Positions 25,187-33,478 of a stretch of 64,000 nt of DNA are shown in pieces (position 1 is the stretch's first letter; each line of letters begins with the position of its first letter). A model generated the notes under the pieces. That model saw only the letters and a program-made list of their open reading frames with translations, ran no database searches and was not told where the DNA came from. The DNA lies in NCBI RefSeq assembly GCF_003030305.1, contig NZ_CP023676.1, positions 496,001 through 560,000 on the forward strand, written 5' to 3'. The stretch is from Cutibacterium acnes. Its GTDB lineage: Bacteria; Actinomycetota; Actinomycetes; Propionibacteriales; Propionibacteriaceae. A program made the translations under genes and the position numbers.

Positions 25187-26698
25187 GTGCCTAGCAACAC
25201 CGCATCAGCAAGATTTGATCAGTGGTTCCATCTGACAGAACGTGGTTCGACGACGTCGCGCGAAGTTCGCGGCGGCATCGTCACCTTCTTCACGATGGCA
25301 TACATCCTGGCTCTCAATCCTCTCATCATCGGTACCGCAGCGGATAAGAATGGCAAACTCCTCAATGGAGCTCCGAAATTCCTCGACGCTGCTGGCACCA
25401 GCCTTAATACTGCTGGCATTGATGACAACAAAATCATGGTGATGGCAGTGACTGCCTTCGTGGCTGCCATCATGACGATTGCTATGGGTGTCTGGGGACG
25501 ATTCCCGATGGGTATCGCAACAGGCCTGGGCATTAACTCCCTGCTTGCCTACGTCGTCGCCCCGACGATGACGTGGTCTCAGGCGATGGGTTTGGTTGTC
25601 TGGGAGGGCATCTTCATTCTGGTGTTCGTCCTTACTGGTGTCCGGGAAATGATTTTCCGGGCTGTCCCTAATTCCTTGCGGTCGGCGATCAGTGTTGGAA
25701 TTGGCCTGTTCATCGCTTTTGTGGGATTTGTGGATTCTGGCGTGATTCGCCCTGGCTCGGGTACCCCTGTCACCCTCGGAGTTGGTGGCAGCTTGGAGGG
25801 GTGGCCAATCTTGCTGTGCCTGTTCGGTTTCCTGTTGCTGGTGGTGTTGCATCAGCGTCACATCAAAGGGTCTATGCTCATCGCGATCATTGGCACCTCA
25901 CTGGTGGGTGTGGCCATCGAGGCCGTGGGGAACATCGGTGCGCAAAGTGACAAGAACCCCACTGGCTGGGCCCTCAACGTGCCCCGTCTGCCCGGCGCCT
26001 CGGATTTCCGCTGGCCCGATCTGGGCTTGCTCGGTCATGTTGACCTCTTTGGTGGGTTCCTTGCCAACGGGCACTTTCGTATTGGTGTCTTCTTGGGCAC
26101 CCTGCTGGTGGTGTTCTCCCTGATGCTTGCCGACTTCTTCGACACCATGGGGACGGTTGTTGCGATCGGTGACCACGCCGGGCTTCTTGACGAGACCGGC
26201 AATCCTGAGCACCTCAAGGGAATCCTGGTCGTTGACGCCTTGGCCGCGGTGGCTGGCGGTCTTGGCTCGGCGTCGTCGGCAACGGGTTACGTCGAGTCGG
26301 CTGCTGGCGTGGGAGAGGGAGCCCGCACAGGTATCGCCTCCATCGTCACCGGTCTGGGATTCCTGCTGGCGATGTTCCTGTCGCCAATCGTTTCGATCAT
26401 CCCGTCCGAAGCAGCCGCACCGGTGCTTGTTTTCGTCGGGTTCCTCATGATGGCTCAGGTCACGCGCATTGACTGGAAGCACGTTGAGGAAGGCCTACCG
26501 GCCTTCCTAGGCATGGTGCTTATGCCGTTCGCCTACTCGATCACTACAGGTATCGGAGCTGGACTCATCATGTTCTGCATCACGAAGGTCATCGCTGGTA
26601 AAGCTCGCAGCGTGCATCCTCTGCTGTGGGTCGTTGCCCTCCTCTTTGTGGTGTATTTCAGCCAGACCCTCCTCATGAAGCTGTTCGGCCAGCTCTGA
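25187..26698 (+). CDS. NCS2 (AzgA-type) hypoxanthine/guanine permease
   Basis: A 503-residue purine nucleobase transporter with 12 to 14 membrane helices. The N-terminal GGIVTFFTMAYILALNPLI is the AzgA signature. GIATGLGINSLLAYVV and DFFDTMGTVVAIGDHAGL are further conserved regions, followed by the SSATGYVESAAGVGEGARTG motif. It starts with GTG at 25187. Its 3' end overlaps the convergent gene by 26 bases. Hypoxanthine/guanine/adenine specificity is inferred from the subfamily. Confidence 0.9.
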   Translation: MPSNTASARFDQWFHLTERGSTTSREVRGGIVTFFTMAYILALNPLIIGTAADKNGKLLNGAPKFLDAAGTSLNTAGIDDNKIMVMAVTAFVAAIMTIAMGVWGRFPMGIATGLGINSLLAYVVAPTMTWSQAMGLVVWEGIFILVFVLTGVREMIFRAVPNSLRSAISVGIGLFIAFVGFVDSGVIRPGSGTPVTLGVGGSLEGWPILLCLFGFLLLVVLHQRHIKGSMLIAIIGTSLVGVAIEAVGNIGAQSDKNPTGWALNVPRLPGASDFRWPDLGLLGHVDLFGGFLANGHFRIGVFLGTLLVVFSLMLADFFDTMGTVVAIGDHAGLLDETGNPEHLKGILVVDALAAVAGGLGSASSATGYVESAAGVGEGARTGIASIVTGLGFLLAMFLSPIVSIIPSEAAAPVLVFVGFLMMAQVTRIDWKHVEEGLPAFLGMVLMPFAYSITTGIGAGLIMFCITKVIAGKARSVHPLLWVVALLFVVYFSQTLLMKLFGQL

Positions 26699-27383
26699 GA
26701 CCAGTGGGGTGGGCGTCTTCGACGGTGTCCGGCTGCCAGACCACTAAGAGGCCTGGCGCCGGGCGGCCCAGATCGACTGCGAGATGATTCCACCCCGGAT
26801 ATGAGCTGAGGAACTTCAGCACGGCGTTAACCTCACCTCGTCGTGCAATCGGCACTGTGCCGATGACCTCGGACAGCTCAACCCAGGTGGCCAGTATCTG
26901 CCTGGTGCCGGCATAGCCGATCTTCATGCCAGGTGCTGGTCGCAGTGGAATCTGTGGGTCCTCGTCCATAAGCCGTTTGAGCGAGTAGGTGCTAGGTAGT
27001 CCAGCGGCTGCCAGATCGCGATCGAGCTCCTCGAAACGTGCCACCGACATGGGGATCTCGGTCCACCCCCATGACAGGTGGGTGAGCCATTCATTGACAA
27101 GCCGCCAGCACCGTGCCGACCGATCGGATTCGATGTAGCGTCCGCAGACGAGGTCTTCGACGTCATGAGGGGTCGGCCATCCGGTTGGCAGCATCGAACA
27201 TTCAACATTGGGCTTGTAGAGCGGGTGGAACGGGCTGCGCCACCTCGGTCGACGATGATGATGAACGGGCACGCTGAAACGAGCCTCAGCCCACCTACGC
27301 AGTTTCATGGCGAGACCCTCGTCGGCCCCGAATATGTCGCGAACTTCGTCGATCGCGATGGCGTTGAATCTCAACCCACCCAT
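26673..27383 (-). CDS. Conserved hypothetical protein
   Basis: A 236-residue soluble protein with no signal or membrane segment that I do not recognise. It is rich in Trp and Arg (WLTHLSWGWTEIPMSV, FLSSYPGWNHLAVDLGRP) and begins MGGLRFNAIAIDEVRDIFG. Length, composition and position between two clear genes support coding. Its 3' end overlaps the convergent permease by 26 bases. Confidence 0.65.
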   Translation of the reverse strand: MGGLRFNAIAIDEVRDIFGADEGLAMKLRRWAEARFSVPVHHHRRPRWRSPFHPLYKPNVECSMLPTGWPTPHDVEDLVCGRYIESDRSARCWRLVNEWLTHLSWGWTEIPMSVARFEELDRDLAAAGLPSTYSLKRLMDEDPQIPLRPAPGMKIGYAGTRQILATWVELSEVIGTVPIARRGEVNAVLKFLSSYPGWNHLAVDLGRPAPGLLVVWQPDTVEDAHPTGLRAGRTAS

Positions 27384-27427
27384 AGTGACAGGTTATAGGA
27401 TAGCGGGGTTGACATAAGGTGTCGTCC

Positions 27428-27511
27428 ATGAATCCACGCTCCAGGCAGCACATCATCAGCGGGGTTCTCATCGTCCTCTTACTCCTCGTCGTGCTGGGAT
27501 CCCTGCTGTGA
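27428..27511 (+). CDS. 27-residue single-helix membrane peptide
   Basis: ATG 27428 to TGA 27509-27511 encodes MNPRSRQHIISG followed by an unbroken hydrophobic run (VLIVLLLLVVLGSLL). A positively charged N terminus plus one helix is the layout of a real small membrane peptide. It lies between the divergent hypothetical gene and the secreted protein gene, with its stop 33 bases before the next start. Confidence 0.45.
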   Translation: MNPRSRQHIISGVLIVLLLLVVLGSLL

Positions 27512-27543
27512 TAGGTCGGTCCGGCATGGCAGGATGTAACATT

Positions 27544-28530
27544 GTGACCCAACGATCCCGCACCCGACGTCGCGCCTCCCGAGCCGCAAGCGCGTTGCTG
27601 GCGCTCGGATGCGCTTGGGGGTTGTCGGTTAGTCCTGCCGCAGCTGCCGACTTCACCGTCAGAACGGATAAAAAGCTCGGCAAACCTGTCGGTATGGCTG
27701 CTGACCTTCATCATGACTGGTACTGGATCACCGACGGTTCTTCGTCGACAGTCCACTCTCTGCTTGCTGTCGACAAGACGGGCAAAGAGGTTCACCGGGT
27801 GGTATGGGAGCCAGCCTTCCATGATGTCGAGGCGATGTCGTGGGCTCGTGGGGTACTGTACGTCGCTGACATCGGTGACAAGAAAGCTCAGCGTCGTGGG
27901 ATTCGGGTGATGTCTCCCACCTCAACGGCAGCCAAGCAGTCCACCTATTACGAGTGGATGTTCACTTATCCGGACGGCGCTCACGACGCCAAAGCCTTGA
28001 CCGTCAGCCCCAAGGGGAGTTTTTACATCATCACCGACGGTCCACATCCTGCGATTTATCGGGGCGGCCCCCAGGTGAGCCGCACCGAATCGAACCCACT
28101 AGAAAAGGTGGCAGATGCCCCTGCTGGGGTCAAAGACGCCACATTCCTGCCAGATGGGTCACGAATGGCCCTCCTCACTGATCATGAGGTGCGCATCGTT
28201 GACGCCTACTCCTGGAAGACAGTCGCCAATGCGGCCTTCTCCGGCGGTCAGGCCATCGCGACCGACACCACTCAAAAAACTCTGGAGATTGCGACCTCAG
28301 GTAACAAAGTGAGGGGGATCAAATTCCCGACAACCTTGACCTCGATTACGCCGACCCCGTCACACTCTCCGAAAGCCAAGGTGGTTACCCCGGCCAATGG
28401 CAAACCGACGTCCAAGGCGCGATCAGGAACTTTTATCGCGGTGATGGGGGCGGTCGTAGTGGCGCTGTGCGCTGGCGTCGTTACGTTCTTCTACGGCCGC
28501 TCCCGGGACACCACCTGGCGGCATCGTTAG
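27544..28530 (+). CDS. Secreted, membrane-anchored beta-propeller-like protein
   Basis: A 328-residue protein from the GTG at 27544, nine bases after AGGA. It has an Arg-rich signal peptide ending near SVSPAAAAD and repeated propeller-like strands (GMAADLHHDWYWITDG, EAMSWARGVLYVADIGD, KALTVSPKGSFYIITDGP, ATFLPDGSRMALLTD). A Thr/Pro linker and a C-terminal helix (FIAVMGAVVVALCAGVVTFF) followed by Arg-rich residues anchor it in the membrane, so the propeller faces outward. Ligand is unknown. It overlaps serC by 4 bases tail to tail. Confidence 0.75.
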   Translation: MTQRSRTRRRASRAASALLALGCAWGLSVSPAAAADFTVRTDKKLGKPVGMAADLHHDWYWITDGSSSTVHSLLAVDKTGKEVHRVVWEPAFHDVEAMSWARGVLYVADIGDKKAQRRGIRVMSPTSTAAKQSTYYEWMFTYPDGAHDAKALTVSPKGSFYIITDGPHPAIYRGGPQVSRTESNPLEKVADAPAGVKDATFLPDGSRMALLTDHEVRIVDAYSWKTVANAAFSGGQAIATDTTQKTLEIATSGNKVRGIKFPTTLTSITPTPSHSPKAKVVTPANGKPTSKARSGTFIAVMGAVVVALCAGVVTFFYGRSRDTTWRHR

Positions 28531-29645
28531 TCGCGGTTCTCTAGTAGCCAGTCCAGGCATGCCGTCAGAGCCTCGACGTCGCTCGGCTCAATTGAGCTGA
28601 AGGTTGCGATTCGGATCTGATTGCGCCCTAGCTTGCGGTAAGGCTCGATGTCGAGGATGCCGTTGTCGCGGGCGCGGGCACACAGTCGTGCGGCGTCGAC
28701 GGACTCGTCGATGTCGATCGTCACGACAACTGGGCTGCGCAGCGCCGGGTCAGCGACGAACGGGGTCGTTAGGGGGTTGTCCTCGGCCCAGCGGTAGAGG
28801 ATTCCTGACGTTGACGCTGTGCGTGATGCAGCCCACGCCATACCGCCCTGATCGAGTAGCCAACGGCATTGCGCCTCGAGCATGACGAGGGTGGCCAGAG
28901 CCGGGGTATTCAGGGTCTGATCAGCTCGCGAGTTCGTCACGGCGAGACTCAGATCGAGCATCTGGGGTACCCAGCGGGCCGAGGAGGTCACTCTGTTCGA
29001 GCGTTCGATCGCTGCAGGTGACAGGATCGCAAGCCACAATCCACCATCTGAAGACAGATTTTTCTGCGGTGAAAAGTAGTAGGCGTCAATGGTTGACATA
29101 TCCGCCGCGACGCCGCCGGCGGCCGAGGTGGCGTCAACGAGAACGAGGGAGTTGTCGTCAATGTCGTTAGGTCGTCGGACTGGGGCAACGACGCCGGTGG
29201 AGGTCTCGTTATGGGCCCATGCGTAGGTGTCAACGTCGCTGACGGCCTTCGGGAGGGCGAGCTTGCCGGGTTCGGCTTGAAATACTGCGGGGTCAGCAAG
29301 GAAGGGGGCACGCTGCAGAGCTGAGGAGAACTTTCGCGTGAATTCCCCGTAGACGCCGGTGGCGGCTCGTTTTTCCACGAGGGAGACGGTTGCCATATCC
29401 CAGAAAAGGGTGGCTCCACCGTTGCCGAGTGCCACCTCATAATCGGTCGGCAGGTTATACAGTTCAGTCAACTCTTCACGGATTGCCGCGACTACGTGAC
29501 GGACCGGTGGCTGGCGATGGGACGTACCCATCACGGATCCCGGTTCGGACAGACTGGCCACCACCTCCCGTCGGATCCGAGATGGGCCACACCCGAATCG
29601 GGGGTCGGAGGGCAAAAGGTCACGAGGAATCATTGGCTGAGCCAT
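28527..29645 (-). CDS. serC: Phosphoserine aminotransferase
   Basis: A 372-residue PLP enzyme of serine biosynthesis. It follows the actinobacterial/archaeal form rather than the E. coli one. The PLP-lysine region is YYFSPQKNLSSDGGLW. Substrate segments include FGCGPSRIRREVV, MGTSHRQPPVRHV and NETSTGVV. The ATG 29643-29645 after AAGGATC is preferred over the open extension to 29735. It is divergent from nagA, with 92 bases between the starts. Confidence 0.9.
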   Translation of the reverse strand: MAQPMIPRDLLPSDPRFGCGPSRIRREVVASLSEPGSVMGTSHRQPPVRHVVAAIREELTELYNLPTDYEVALGNGGATLFWDMATVSLVEKRAATGVYGEFTRKFSSALQRAPFLADPAVFQAEPGKLALPKAVSDVDTYAWAHNETSTGVVAPVRRPNDIDDNSLVLVDATSAAGGVAADMSTIDAYYFSPQKNLSSDGGLWLAILSPAAIERSNRVTSSARWVPQMLDLSLAVTNSRADQTLNTPALATLVMLEAQCRWLLDQGGMAWAASRTASTSGILYRWAEDNPLTTPFVADPALRSPVVVTIDIDESVDAARLCARARDNGILDIEPYRKLGRNQIRIATFSSIEPSDVEALTACLDWLLENRD

Positions 29646-29737
29646 AATCCGATCCTTGCAGATCATGTCGTCTATAACGGCGGAGTTCATGCTGTGATCG
29701 TGTGGCAAGATGAGGGAAACCCGGTTAGGAGGCATCG

Positions 29738-30868
29738 ATGATCACCCGCATTGCTTCTCACCACGTCGTCGATCGCGATGGTAGTGATTCACCAGCGACG
29801 ATCACCGTCGAGGCTGGACGCATTAGTGACGTCAGCGAGGGTATTGATCCCAAGGCCGAACTCGTTGATGAGTGGATTTTGCCCGGATATGTCGACACTC
29901 ACTGTCACGGTGGCGCCGGTGCTGACTTCACCGACCCTGACCGCGAGGCCGCTTTGCGCGCCGTCCATTACCACCGCAGCCAGGGGTCGACGACTCTTTT
30001 CGCATCGACGGTGACCGCAGCGATTGACGACGTCGTCGCGCAGATTGGGCGACTCCGCCAGCTTGTCGACCTTGACGAGATCGCCGGCATCCATTTAGAG
30101 GGGCCGTTCTTGGCTGAATCGCGGAAGGGGGCCCACGCCGTCGAGCTGCTGTGTGACCCAGATCCGGTGTCCGTGGGTCGTCTCATCGAAGCTGGCGGTT
30201 CGGCTCTCAAGATGGTGACTATTGCGCCAGAACGTGCGCACGGCTTGGAAGCGGTGACCACCTTCACCACAGCCGGAGTGCACGCTGCTATCGGCCATAC
30301 TGAGTGTGACAACACCACGGCTAGTGCCGCAGTCGACGCGGGAGCAGACGTCATCACCCATCTGTTCAACGCGATGCCGTCGATCCATCATCGAAAGCCC
30401 GGTCCGGTGCCGCCAATGCTCACTGATTCGCGAGTGGTCTGCGAACTCATTTGCGACGGCGTCCACTTGGCCCCGGACGTCATTCGGATGGCGATGTCGA
30501 GCGCCGGCCCGAAGCGCATCGCCCTGGTGACCGATGCCATGAGCGCGACCGGTCAGCCTGACGGCGACTACATTCTGGGCAGCCTGCCAGTGAAAGTTGT
30601 GGATGGAAGAGCCCGTTTGTTGGCCGCTGACGGTTCGCTGGGAGCGATAGCAGGATCGACTCTGACGATGGGTCGAGCGGTCGAATTCGTCACGTCCGTT
30701 GTGGGTATCCCGCTGGGACAGGTCGCCGTCATGGCGGCCACAACACCGGCCAAGCTCCATGGTTTGAACGAGGTTGGCGTCATCGAAGAGGGCCACTGGG
30801 CTGACTTGTGTCTTACTGACGCGAAGGGTCATCTGGTGCGCGTCATTCACCGGGGTGAGGCCGTCTGA
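29738..30868 (+). CDS. nagA: N-acetylglucosamine-6-phosphate deacetylase
   Basis: A 376-residue amidohydrolase that removes acetate from GlcNAc-6-phosphate, supplying NagB. Motifs are GYVDTHCHGGAGADF (metal site), GIHLEGPFL, HAAIGHTECDN, VITHLFNAMPSIHHRKPG and LVTDAMSATG with the catalytic aspartate. It starts at ATG 29738, eight bases after GGAGG. A hairpin at 30917-30940 probably ends the transcript. It is separated from nagB by about 6 kb, so the two are not one operon here. Confidence 0.94.
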   Translation: MITRIASHHVVDRDGSDSPATITVEAGRISDVSEGIDPKAELVDEWILPGYVDTHCHGGAGADFTDPDREAALRAVHYHRSQGSTTLFASTVTAAIDDVVAQIGRLRQLVDLDEIAGIHLEGPFLAESRKGAHAVELLCDPDPVSVGRLIEAGGSALKMVTIAPERAHGLEAVTTFTTAGVHAAIGHTECDNTTASAAVDAGADVITHLFNAMPSIHHRKPGPVPPMLTDSRVVCELICDGVHLAPDVIRMAMSSAGPKRIALVTDAMSATGQPDGDYILGSLPVKVVDGRARLLAADGSLGAIAGSTLTMGRAVEFVTSVVGIPLGQVAVMAATTPAKLHGLNEVGVIEEGHWADLCLTDAKGHLVRVIHRGEAV

Positions 30869-30916
30869 CGGCCACAGCGGGTGATTGGGCACTAAACTTT
30901 TCATGGAGAGGGTCGC

Positions 30917-30940
30917 TCGGGCGTAAGCAATGGCGCCCGA
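30917..30940 (+). terminator. Hairpin after nagA
   Basis: TCGGGCG (30917-30923) and CGCCCGA (30934-30940) form a perfect 7-bp stem with a 10-base loop, followed by AAGATTGTTG. It lies 48 bases past the nagA stop. Confidence 0.5.
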
Positions 30941-30947
30941 AAGATTG

Positions 30948-30976
30948 TTGACAGTTAGCTTGTCCAGTGGGCAAGC
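30948..30976 (+). promoter_or_regulatory. Possible dtxR promoter with inverted repeat
   Basis: A consensus -35 TTGACA at 30948-30953 is followed by GCTTGTCC (30958-30965), AGT and GGGCAAGC (30969-30976), an inverted repeat matching at 7 of 8 positions. No clear -10 was found. The repeat may be an operator. Confidence 0.35.
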
Positions 30977-31021
30977 GGCTAGCGTCGTCCCTCGGCTGTG
31001 AGGGCGGGGAAGAGGTGCACC

Positions 31022-31720
31022 GTGAGTAGTGAACTCGTTGACACGACGGAGATGTATCTGCGGACTTTCTACGAGCTACTCGAGGAGGGTGTCGAACTGC
31101 GTCGAGCCCGTATCGTTGAGCGGCTGCACCAGTCTGGCCCGACCGTCTCCCAGACCGTGGCTCGTATGGAGCGTGACGGCCTTGTGGTCGTCGAGTCTGA
31201 TCGCTCGATCTCGCTGACCCAGGAAGGCCACGACGTGGCTCAGACTGTTATGCGCAAGCATCGCCTGGCCGAGTGCCTGCTTACCCAAATCATTGGTCTT
31301 CGTCCCGACTTGGTGCACGATGAAGCCTGCCGCTGGGAGCACGTCATTTCCGGCGAAGTTGAGAAGCGCCTCACGGGGCTCCTCGAGAACCCTGATGTTT
31401 CTCCATACGGGTGCCCACTGCCGCCTGAGCAGGCAGGGTGTCGTCCGGATGGTTCCGCCCGCTTTCGTGACGACTCCAAGCCCCTAGATGAGGTTATCGC
31501 CGAGACTGGCTGCCCGGTCAGCGTGACCGTCACCCGGTTGTCGGAGTTCTTCCAAGCTACCGAGGGTAATCTCGCGGACGTCTACGCTGCCGGCTTATTG
31601 CCGGGTAAGAGCGTCGAGGTCGATGATGACGCCGATGGTATTCGTTTGACGGGCCCCAGTGGTTCTATCGTCGTCGATCCGGAGATTCTCTCGGGTCTGT
31701 TCGTCGCTCAGAATTCGTGA
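31022..31720 (+). CDS. dtxR: DtxR/IdeR-family metal-dependent repressor
   Basis: A 232-residue regulator that represses iron-uptake genes when bound to Fe2+. The N-terminal winged helix contains LVDTTEMYLRTFYEL, RIVERLHQSGPTVSQTVARM and LTQEGHDVAQTVMRKHRLAE. The metal site EACRWEHV supplies the Cys, Glu and His ligands. A C-terminal SH3-like domain (VEVDDDADGIRLTG) is present, as in full-length DtxR/IdeR. GTG 31022 is the likely start, matching the family N terminus. Its stop overlaps the next gene's GTG. I see no classic DtxR box upstream. Confidence 0.9.
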   Translation: MSSELVDTTEMYLRTFYELLEEGVELRRARIVERLHQSGPTVSQTVARMERDGLVVVESDRSISLTQEGHDVAQTVMRKHRLAECLLTQIIGLRPDLVHDEACRWEHVISGEVEKRLTGLLENPDVSPYGCPLPPEQAGCRPDGSARFRDDSKPLDEVIAETGCPVSVTVTRLSEFFQATEGNLADVYAAGLLPGKSVEVDDDADGIRLTGPSGSIVVDPEILSGLFVAQNS

Positions 31721-32820
31721 GTTGCGCTGACTACGCCGTGATGGGTGTGCCTCAAGTCGTGTGTCCCAGCCAGTTGCCGGACCTGGACCAGATTGCCGCC
31801 CTCTGCGAGTCAGGCTGGTACGACACCGCCGATTCCATGTTGAGGATGGCGCACGCATCTGAGTCTGCCAATCCTCATGTGGTGCAGGCTGCTGGCGTGA
31901 TGGCGGTGGCCCGCCGAGTCTTGGCTCTAGATGCCGAGGATTTTGAGGACATCGGTGAGGCCTTGCCCGCGGATCTGCGATCTCGCCTTGTCGACTCTGG
32001 TTTTCCACACCACCCGCGTGCCGCAGAGAGGGGAGCTCTTGGGGATCTCATCCCCTTGTATGAGCTCATGCTCGAGGTCCTCGACATCCGGATGCGTCGT
32101 GAGGAGCCCCAACAAGTCGTTGTGACCTGCCACATCCTGGGGGAGTACTTGGCGCAGTTGGCCTGGCAACCAGTCTTAGGCGATGGTGGGGATCCGCTCA
32201 CCTTGCCTGGCAAGGTTGGCCAGAAATGGGGCGGTGATGGTCAAGGCTGTGCCCACACCTCCGCGATGAATGCCACCGCGCGACGCAGCATGCATGCTGC
32301 CCAGGGAGACGAGGAGGGGTATACCTCGTACCTCGACAAGTTCCACTCCCGGTTGGGGGAGGCCCTCGGAGTGTGCGCGATGAATCATGCCACTATTGAT
32401 GCCGGTGAGCGTCCCGACGTTGGTATCACTTGCCCTGACCCATGTCGGTGGGTCTTAGCCGGAACCTGGGAGGAGCGCAGAGCCCTTGACGCGCGGGTGC
32501 GCCTGGCACGGATTTTTCAAGAGTCCGGTCTAGTGGCTCTGCGCCATCACGCTCCGGTAGGCCATTTTTTCGGGGTGCCATCGGGCAGCGAGATCGGAAA
32601 TGCTTGGGTGATGACGTGGAATAAGCTCAACGAACAGTGGGCTGATGGTTCCAACCCGATGCTAGACCCGTCGGCCCCCGGGTATGACGTTGACGCCTCT
32701 GATGGGGCCCTGCCTGGCCTTGCCCGGATGGTGTCGGTCATCGCTGCGCGGCCGATTCGAGCTGGCCATTTGCTGCGGGATCTGGGAGTCACCGCGATTG
32801 CCGAATTGAAGGCGGTTTGA
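31717..32820 (+). CDS. Hypothetical protein translationally coupled to dtxR
   Basis: A 367-residue soluble protein of unrecognised family, starting at GTG 31717 inside the dtxR stop (GTGA overlap). Residues 25-165 look all-helical (ESGWYDTADSMLRMAHA, GDLIPLYELMLEVLDIRM). Residues 175-240 have scattered His and Cys (CAHTSAMNATARRSMHAA, CAMNHATID, CPDPCRWVL) that could bind metal. The C terminus resembles a small helical DNA- or protein-binding fold. The overlap implies a fixed ratio with DtxR, but no function can be assigned. Confidence 0.7.
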   Translation: MSCADYAVMGVPQVVCPSQLPDLDQIAALCESGWYDTADSMLRMAHASESANPHVVQAAGVMAVARRVLALDAEDFEDIGEALPADLRSRLVDSGFPHHPRAAERGALGDLIPLYELMLEVLDIRMRREEPQQVVVTCHILGEYLAQLAWQPVLGDGGDPLTLPGKVGQKWGGDGQGCAHTSAMNATARRSMHAAQGDEEGYTSYLDKFHSRLGEALGVCAMNHATIDAGERPDVGITCPDPCRWVLAGTWEERRALDARVRLARIFQESGLVALRHHAPVGHFFGVPSGSEIGNAWVMTWNKLNEQWADGSNPMLDPSAPGYDVDASDGALPGLARMVSVIAARPIRAGHLLRDLGVTAIAELKAV

Positions 32821-32941
32821 CGTTGCCCGCGTGTTGGTGCATCGGGAATAGCCTGGCGCCTGATGCTGTTTGACGACATACGGGCCGAGGCGCCACGGCG
32901 TTGCGGTCGACCGAACCCAAGCAATTACCGGGAGGTACAAC

Positions 32942-33307
32942 GTGGCTACCGTCGCATTGACTAAAGACAACTTCTCCTCGACCATCGATTCCAATGATGT
33001 CGTTCTCATTGACTTCTGGGCCTCCTGGTGTGGACCATGCCAGCGGTTTTCACCAATCTATGAGGACGCCAGTGGACGTCACTCTGACGTGACCTTCGCC
33101 AAGGTCGACACCGAGGACCAGCAGGAACTGTCTGCCGGTCTGGAGATCACCTCCATCCCGACGATCATGGCCTTCCGTGCCGGATACCTTGTTTTCCGCC
33201 AGTCAGGCCTGCTGCAAGGTCGCCAGCTTGATGAGCTTATTGAGAAGGTCAAGGAGATCGACGTCGAGGATCTCAAGAAGCAGGCCGCGGCCCAAAACCA
33301 GGGCTGA
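32942..33307 (+). CDS. trxA: Thioredoxin
   Basis: A 121-residue cytosolic thioredoxin with the active site WASWCGPCQRF and the cis-proline region EITSIPTIMAFRAG. The GTG at 32942 follows GGGAGG; the upstream frame to 32870 is not expected in a thioredoxin. A Lys/Gln-rich tail of about ten residues extends beyond the usual end. It lies alone between the dtxR pair and an MFS transporter. Confidence 0.93.
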   Translation: MATVALTKDNFSSTIDSNDVVLIDFWASWCGPCQRFSPIYEDASGRHSDVTFAKVDTEDQQELSAGLEITSIPTIMAFRAGYLVFRQSGLLQGRQLDELIEKVKEIDVEDLKKQAAAQNQG

Positions 33308-33478
33308 CACCGGGCTTTCCATACCCAGCTGAAACGCGGAGCTCAGGGCCGGCGGCAGGTGGTAGCGTCCTGCTGTCGGCCTGTGCTTCGTCATATCTCA
33401 TGAGACGACGATAGGGCGGGTCGTGGTGCCCGAGCGCTGTGGTGTGCAGGTCGACCAGGCCGTTCCTAGGAGTTGTCC

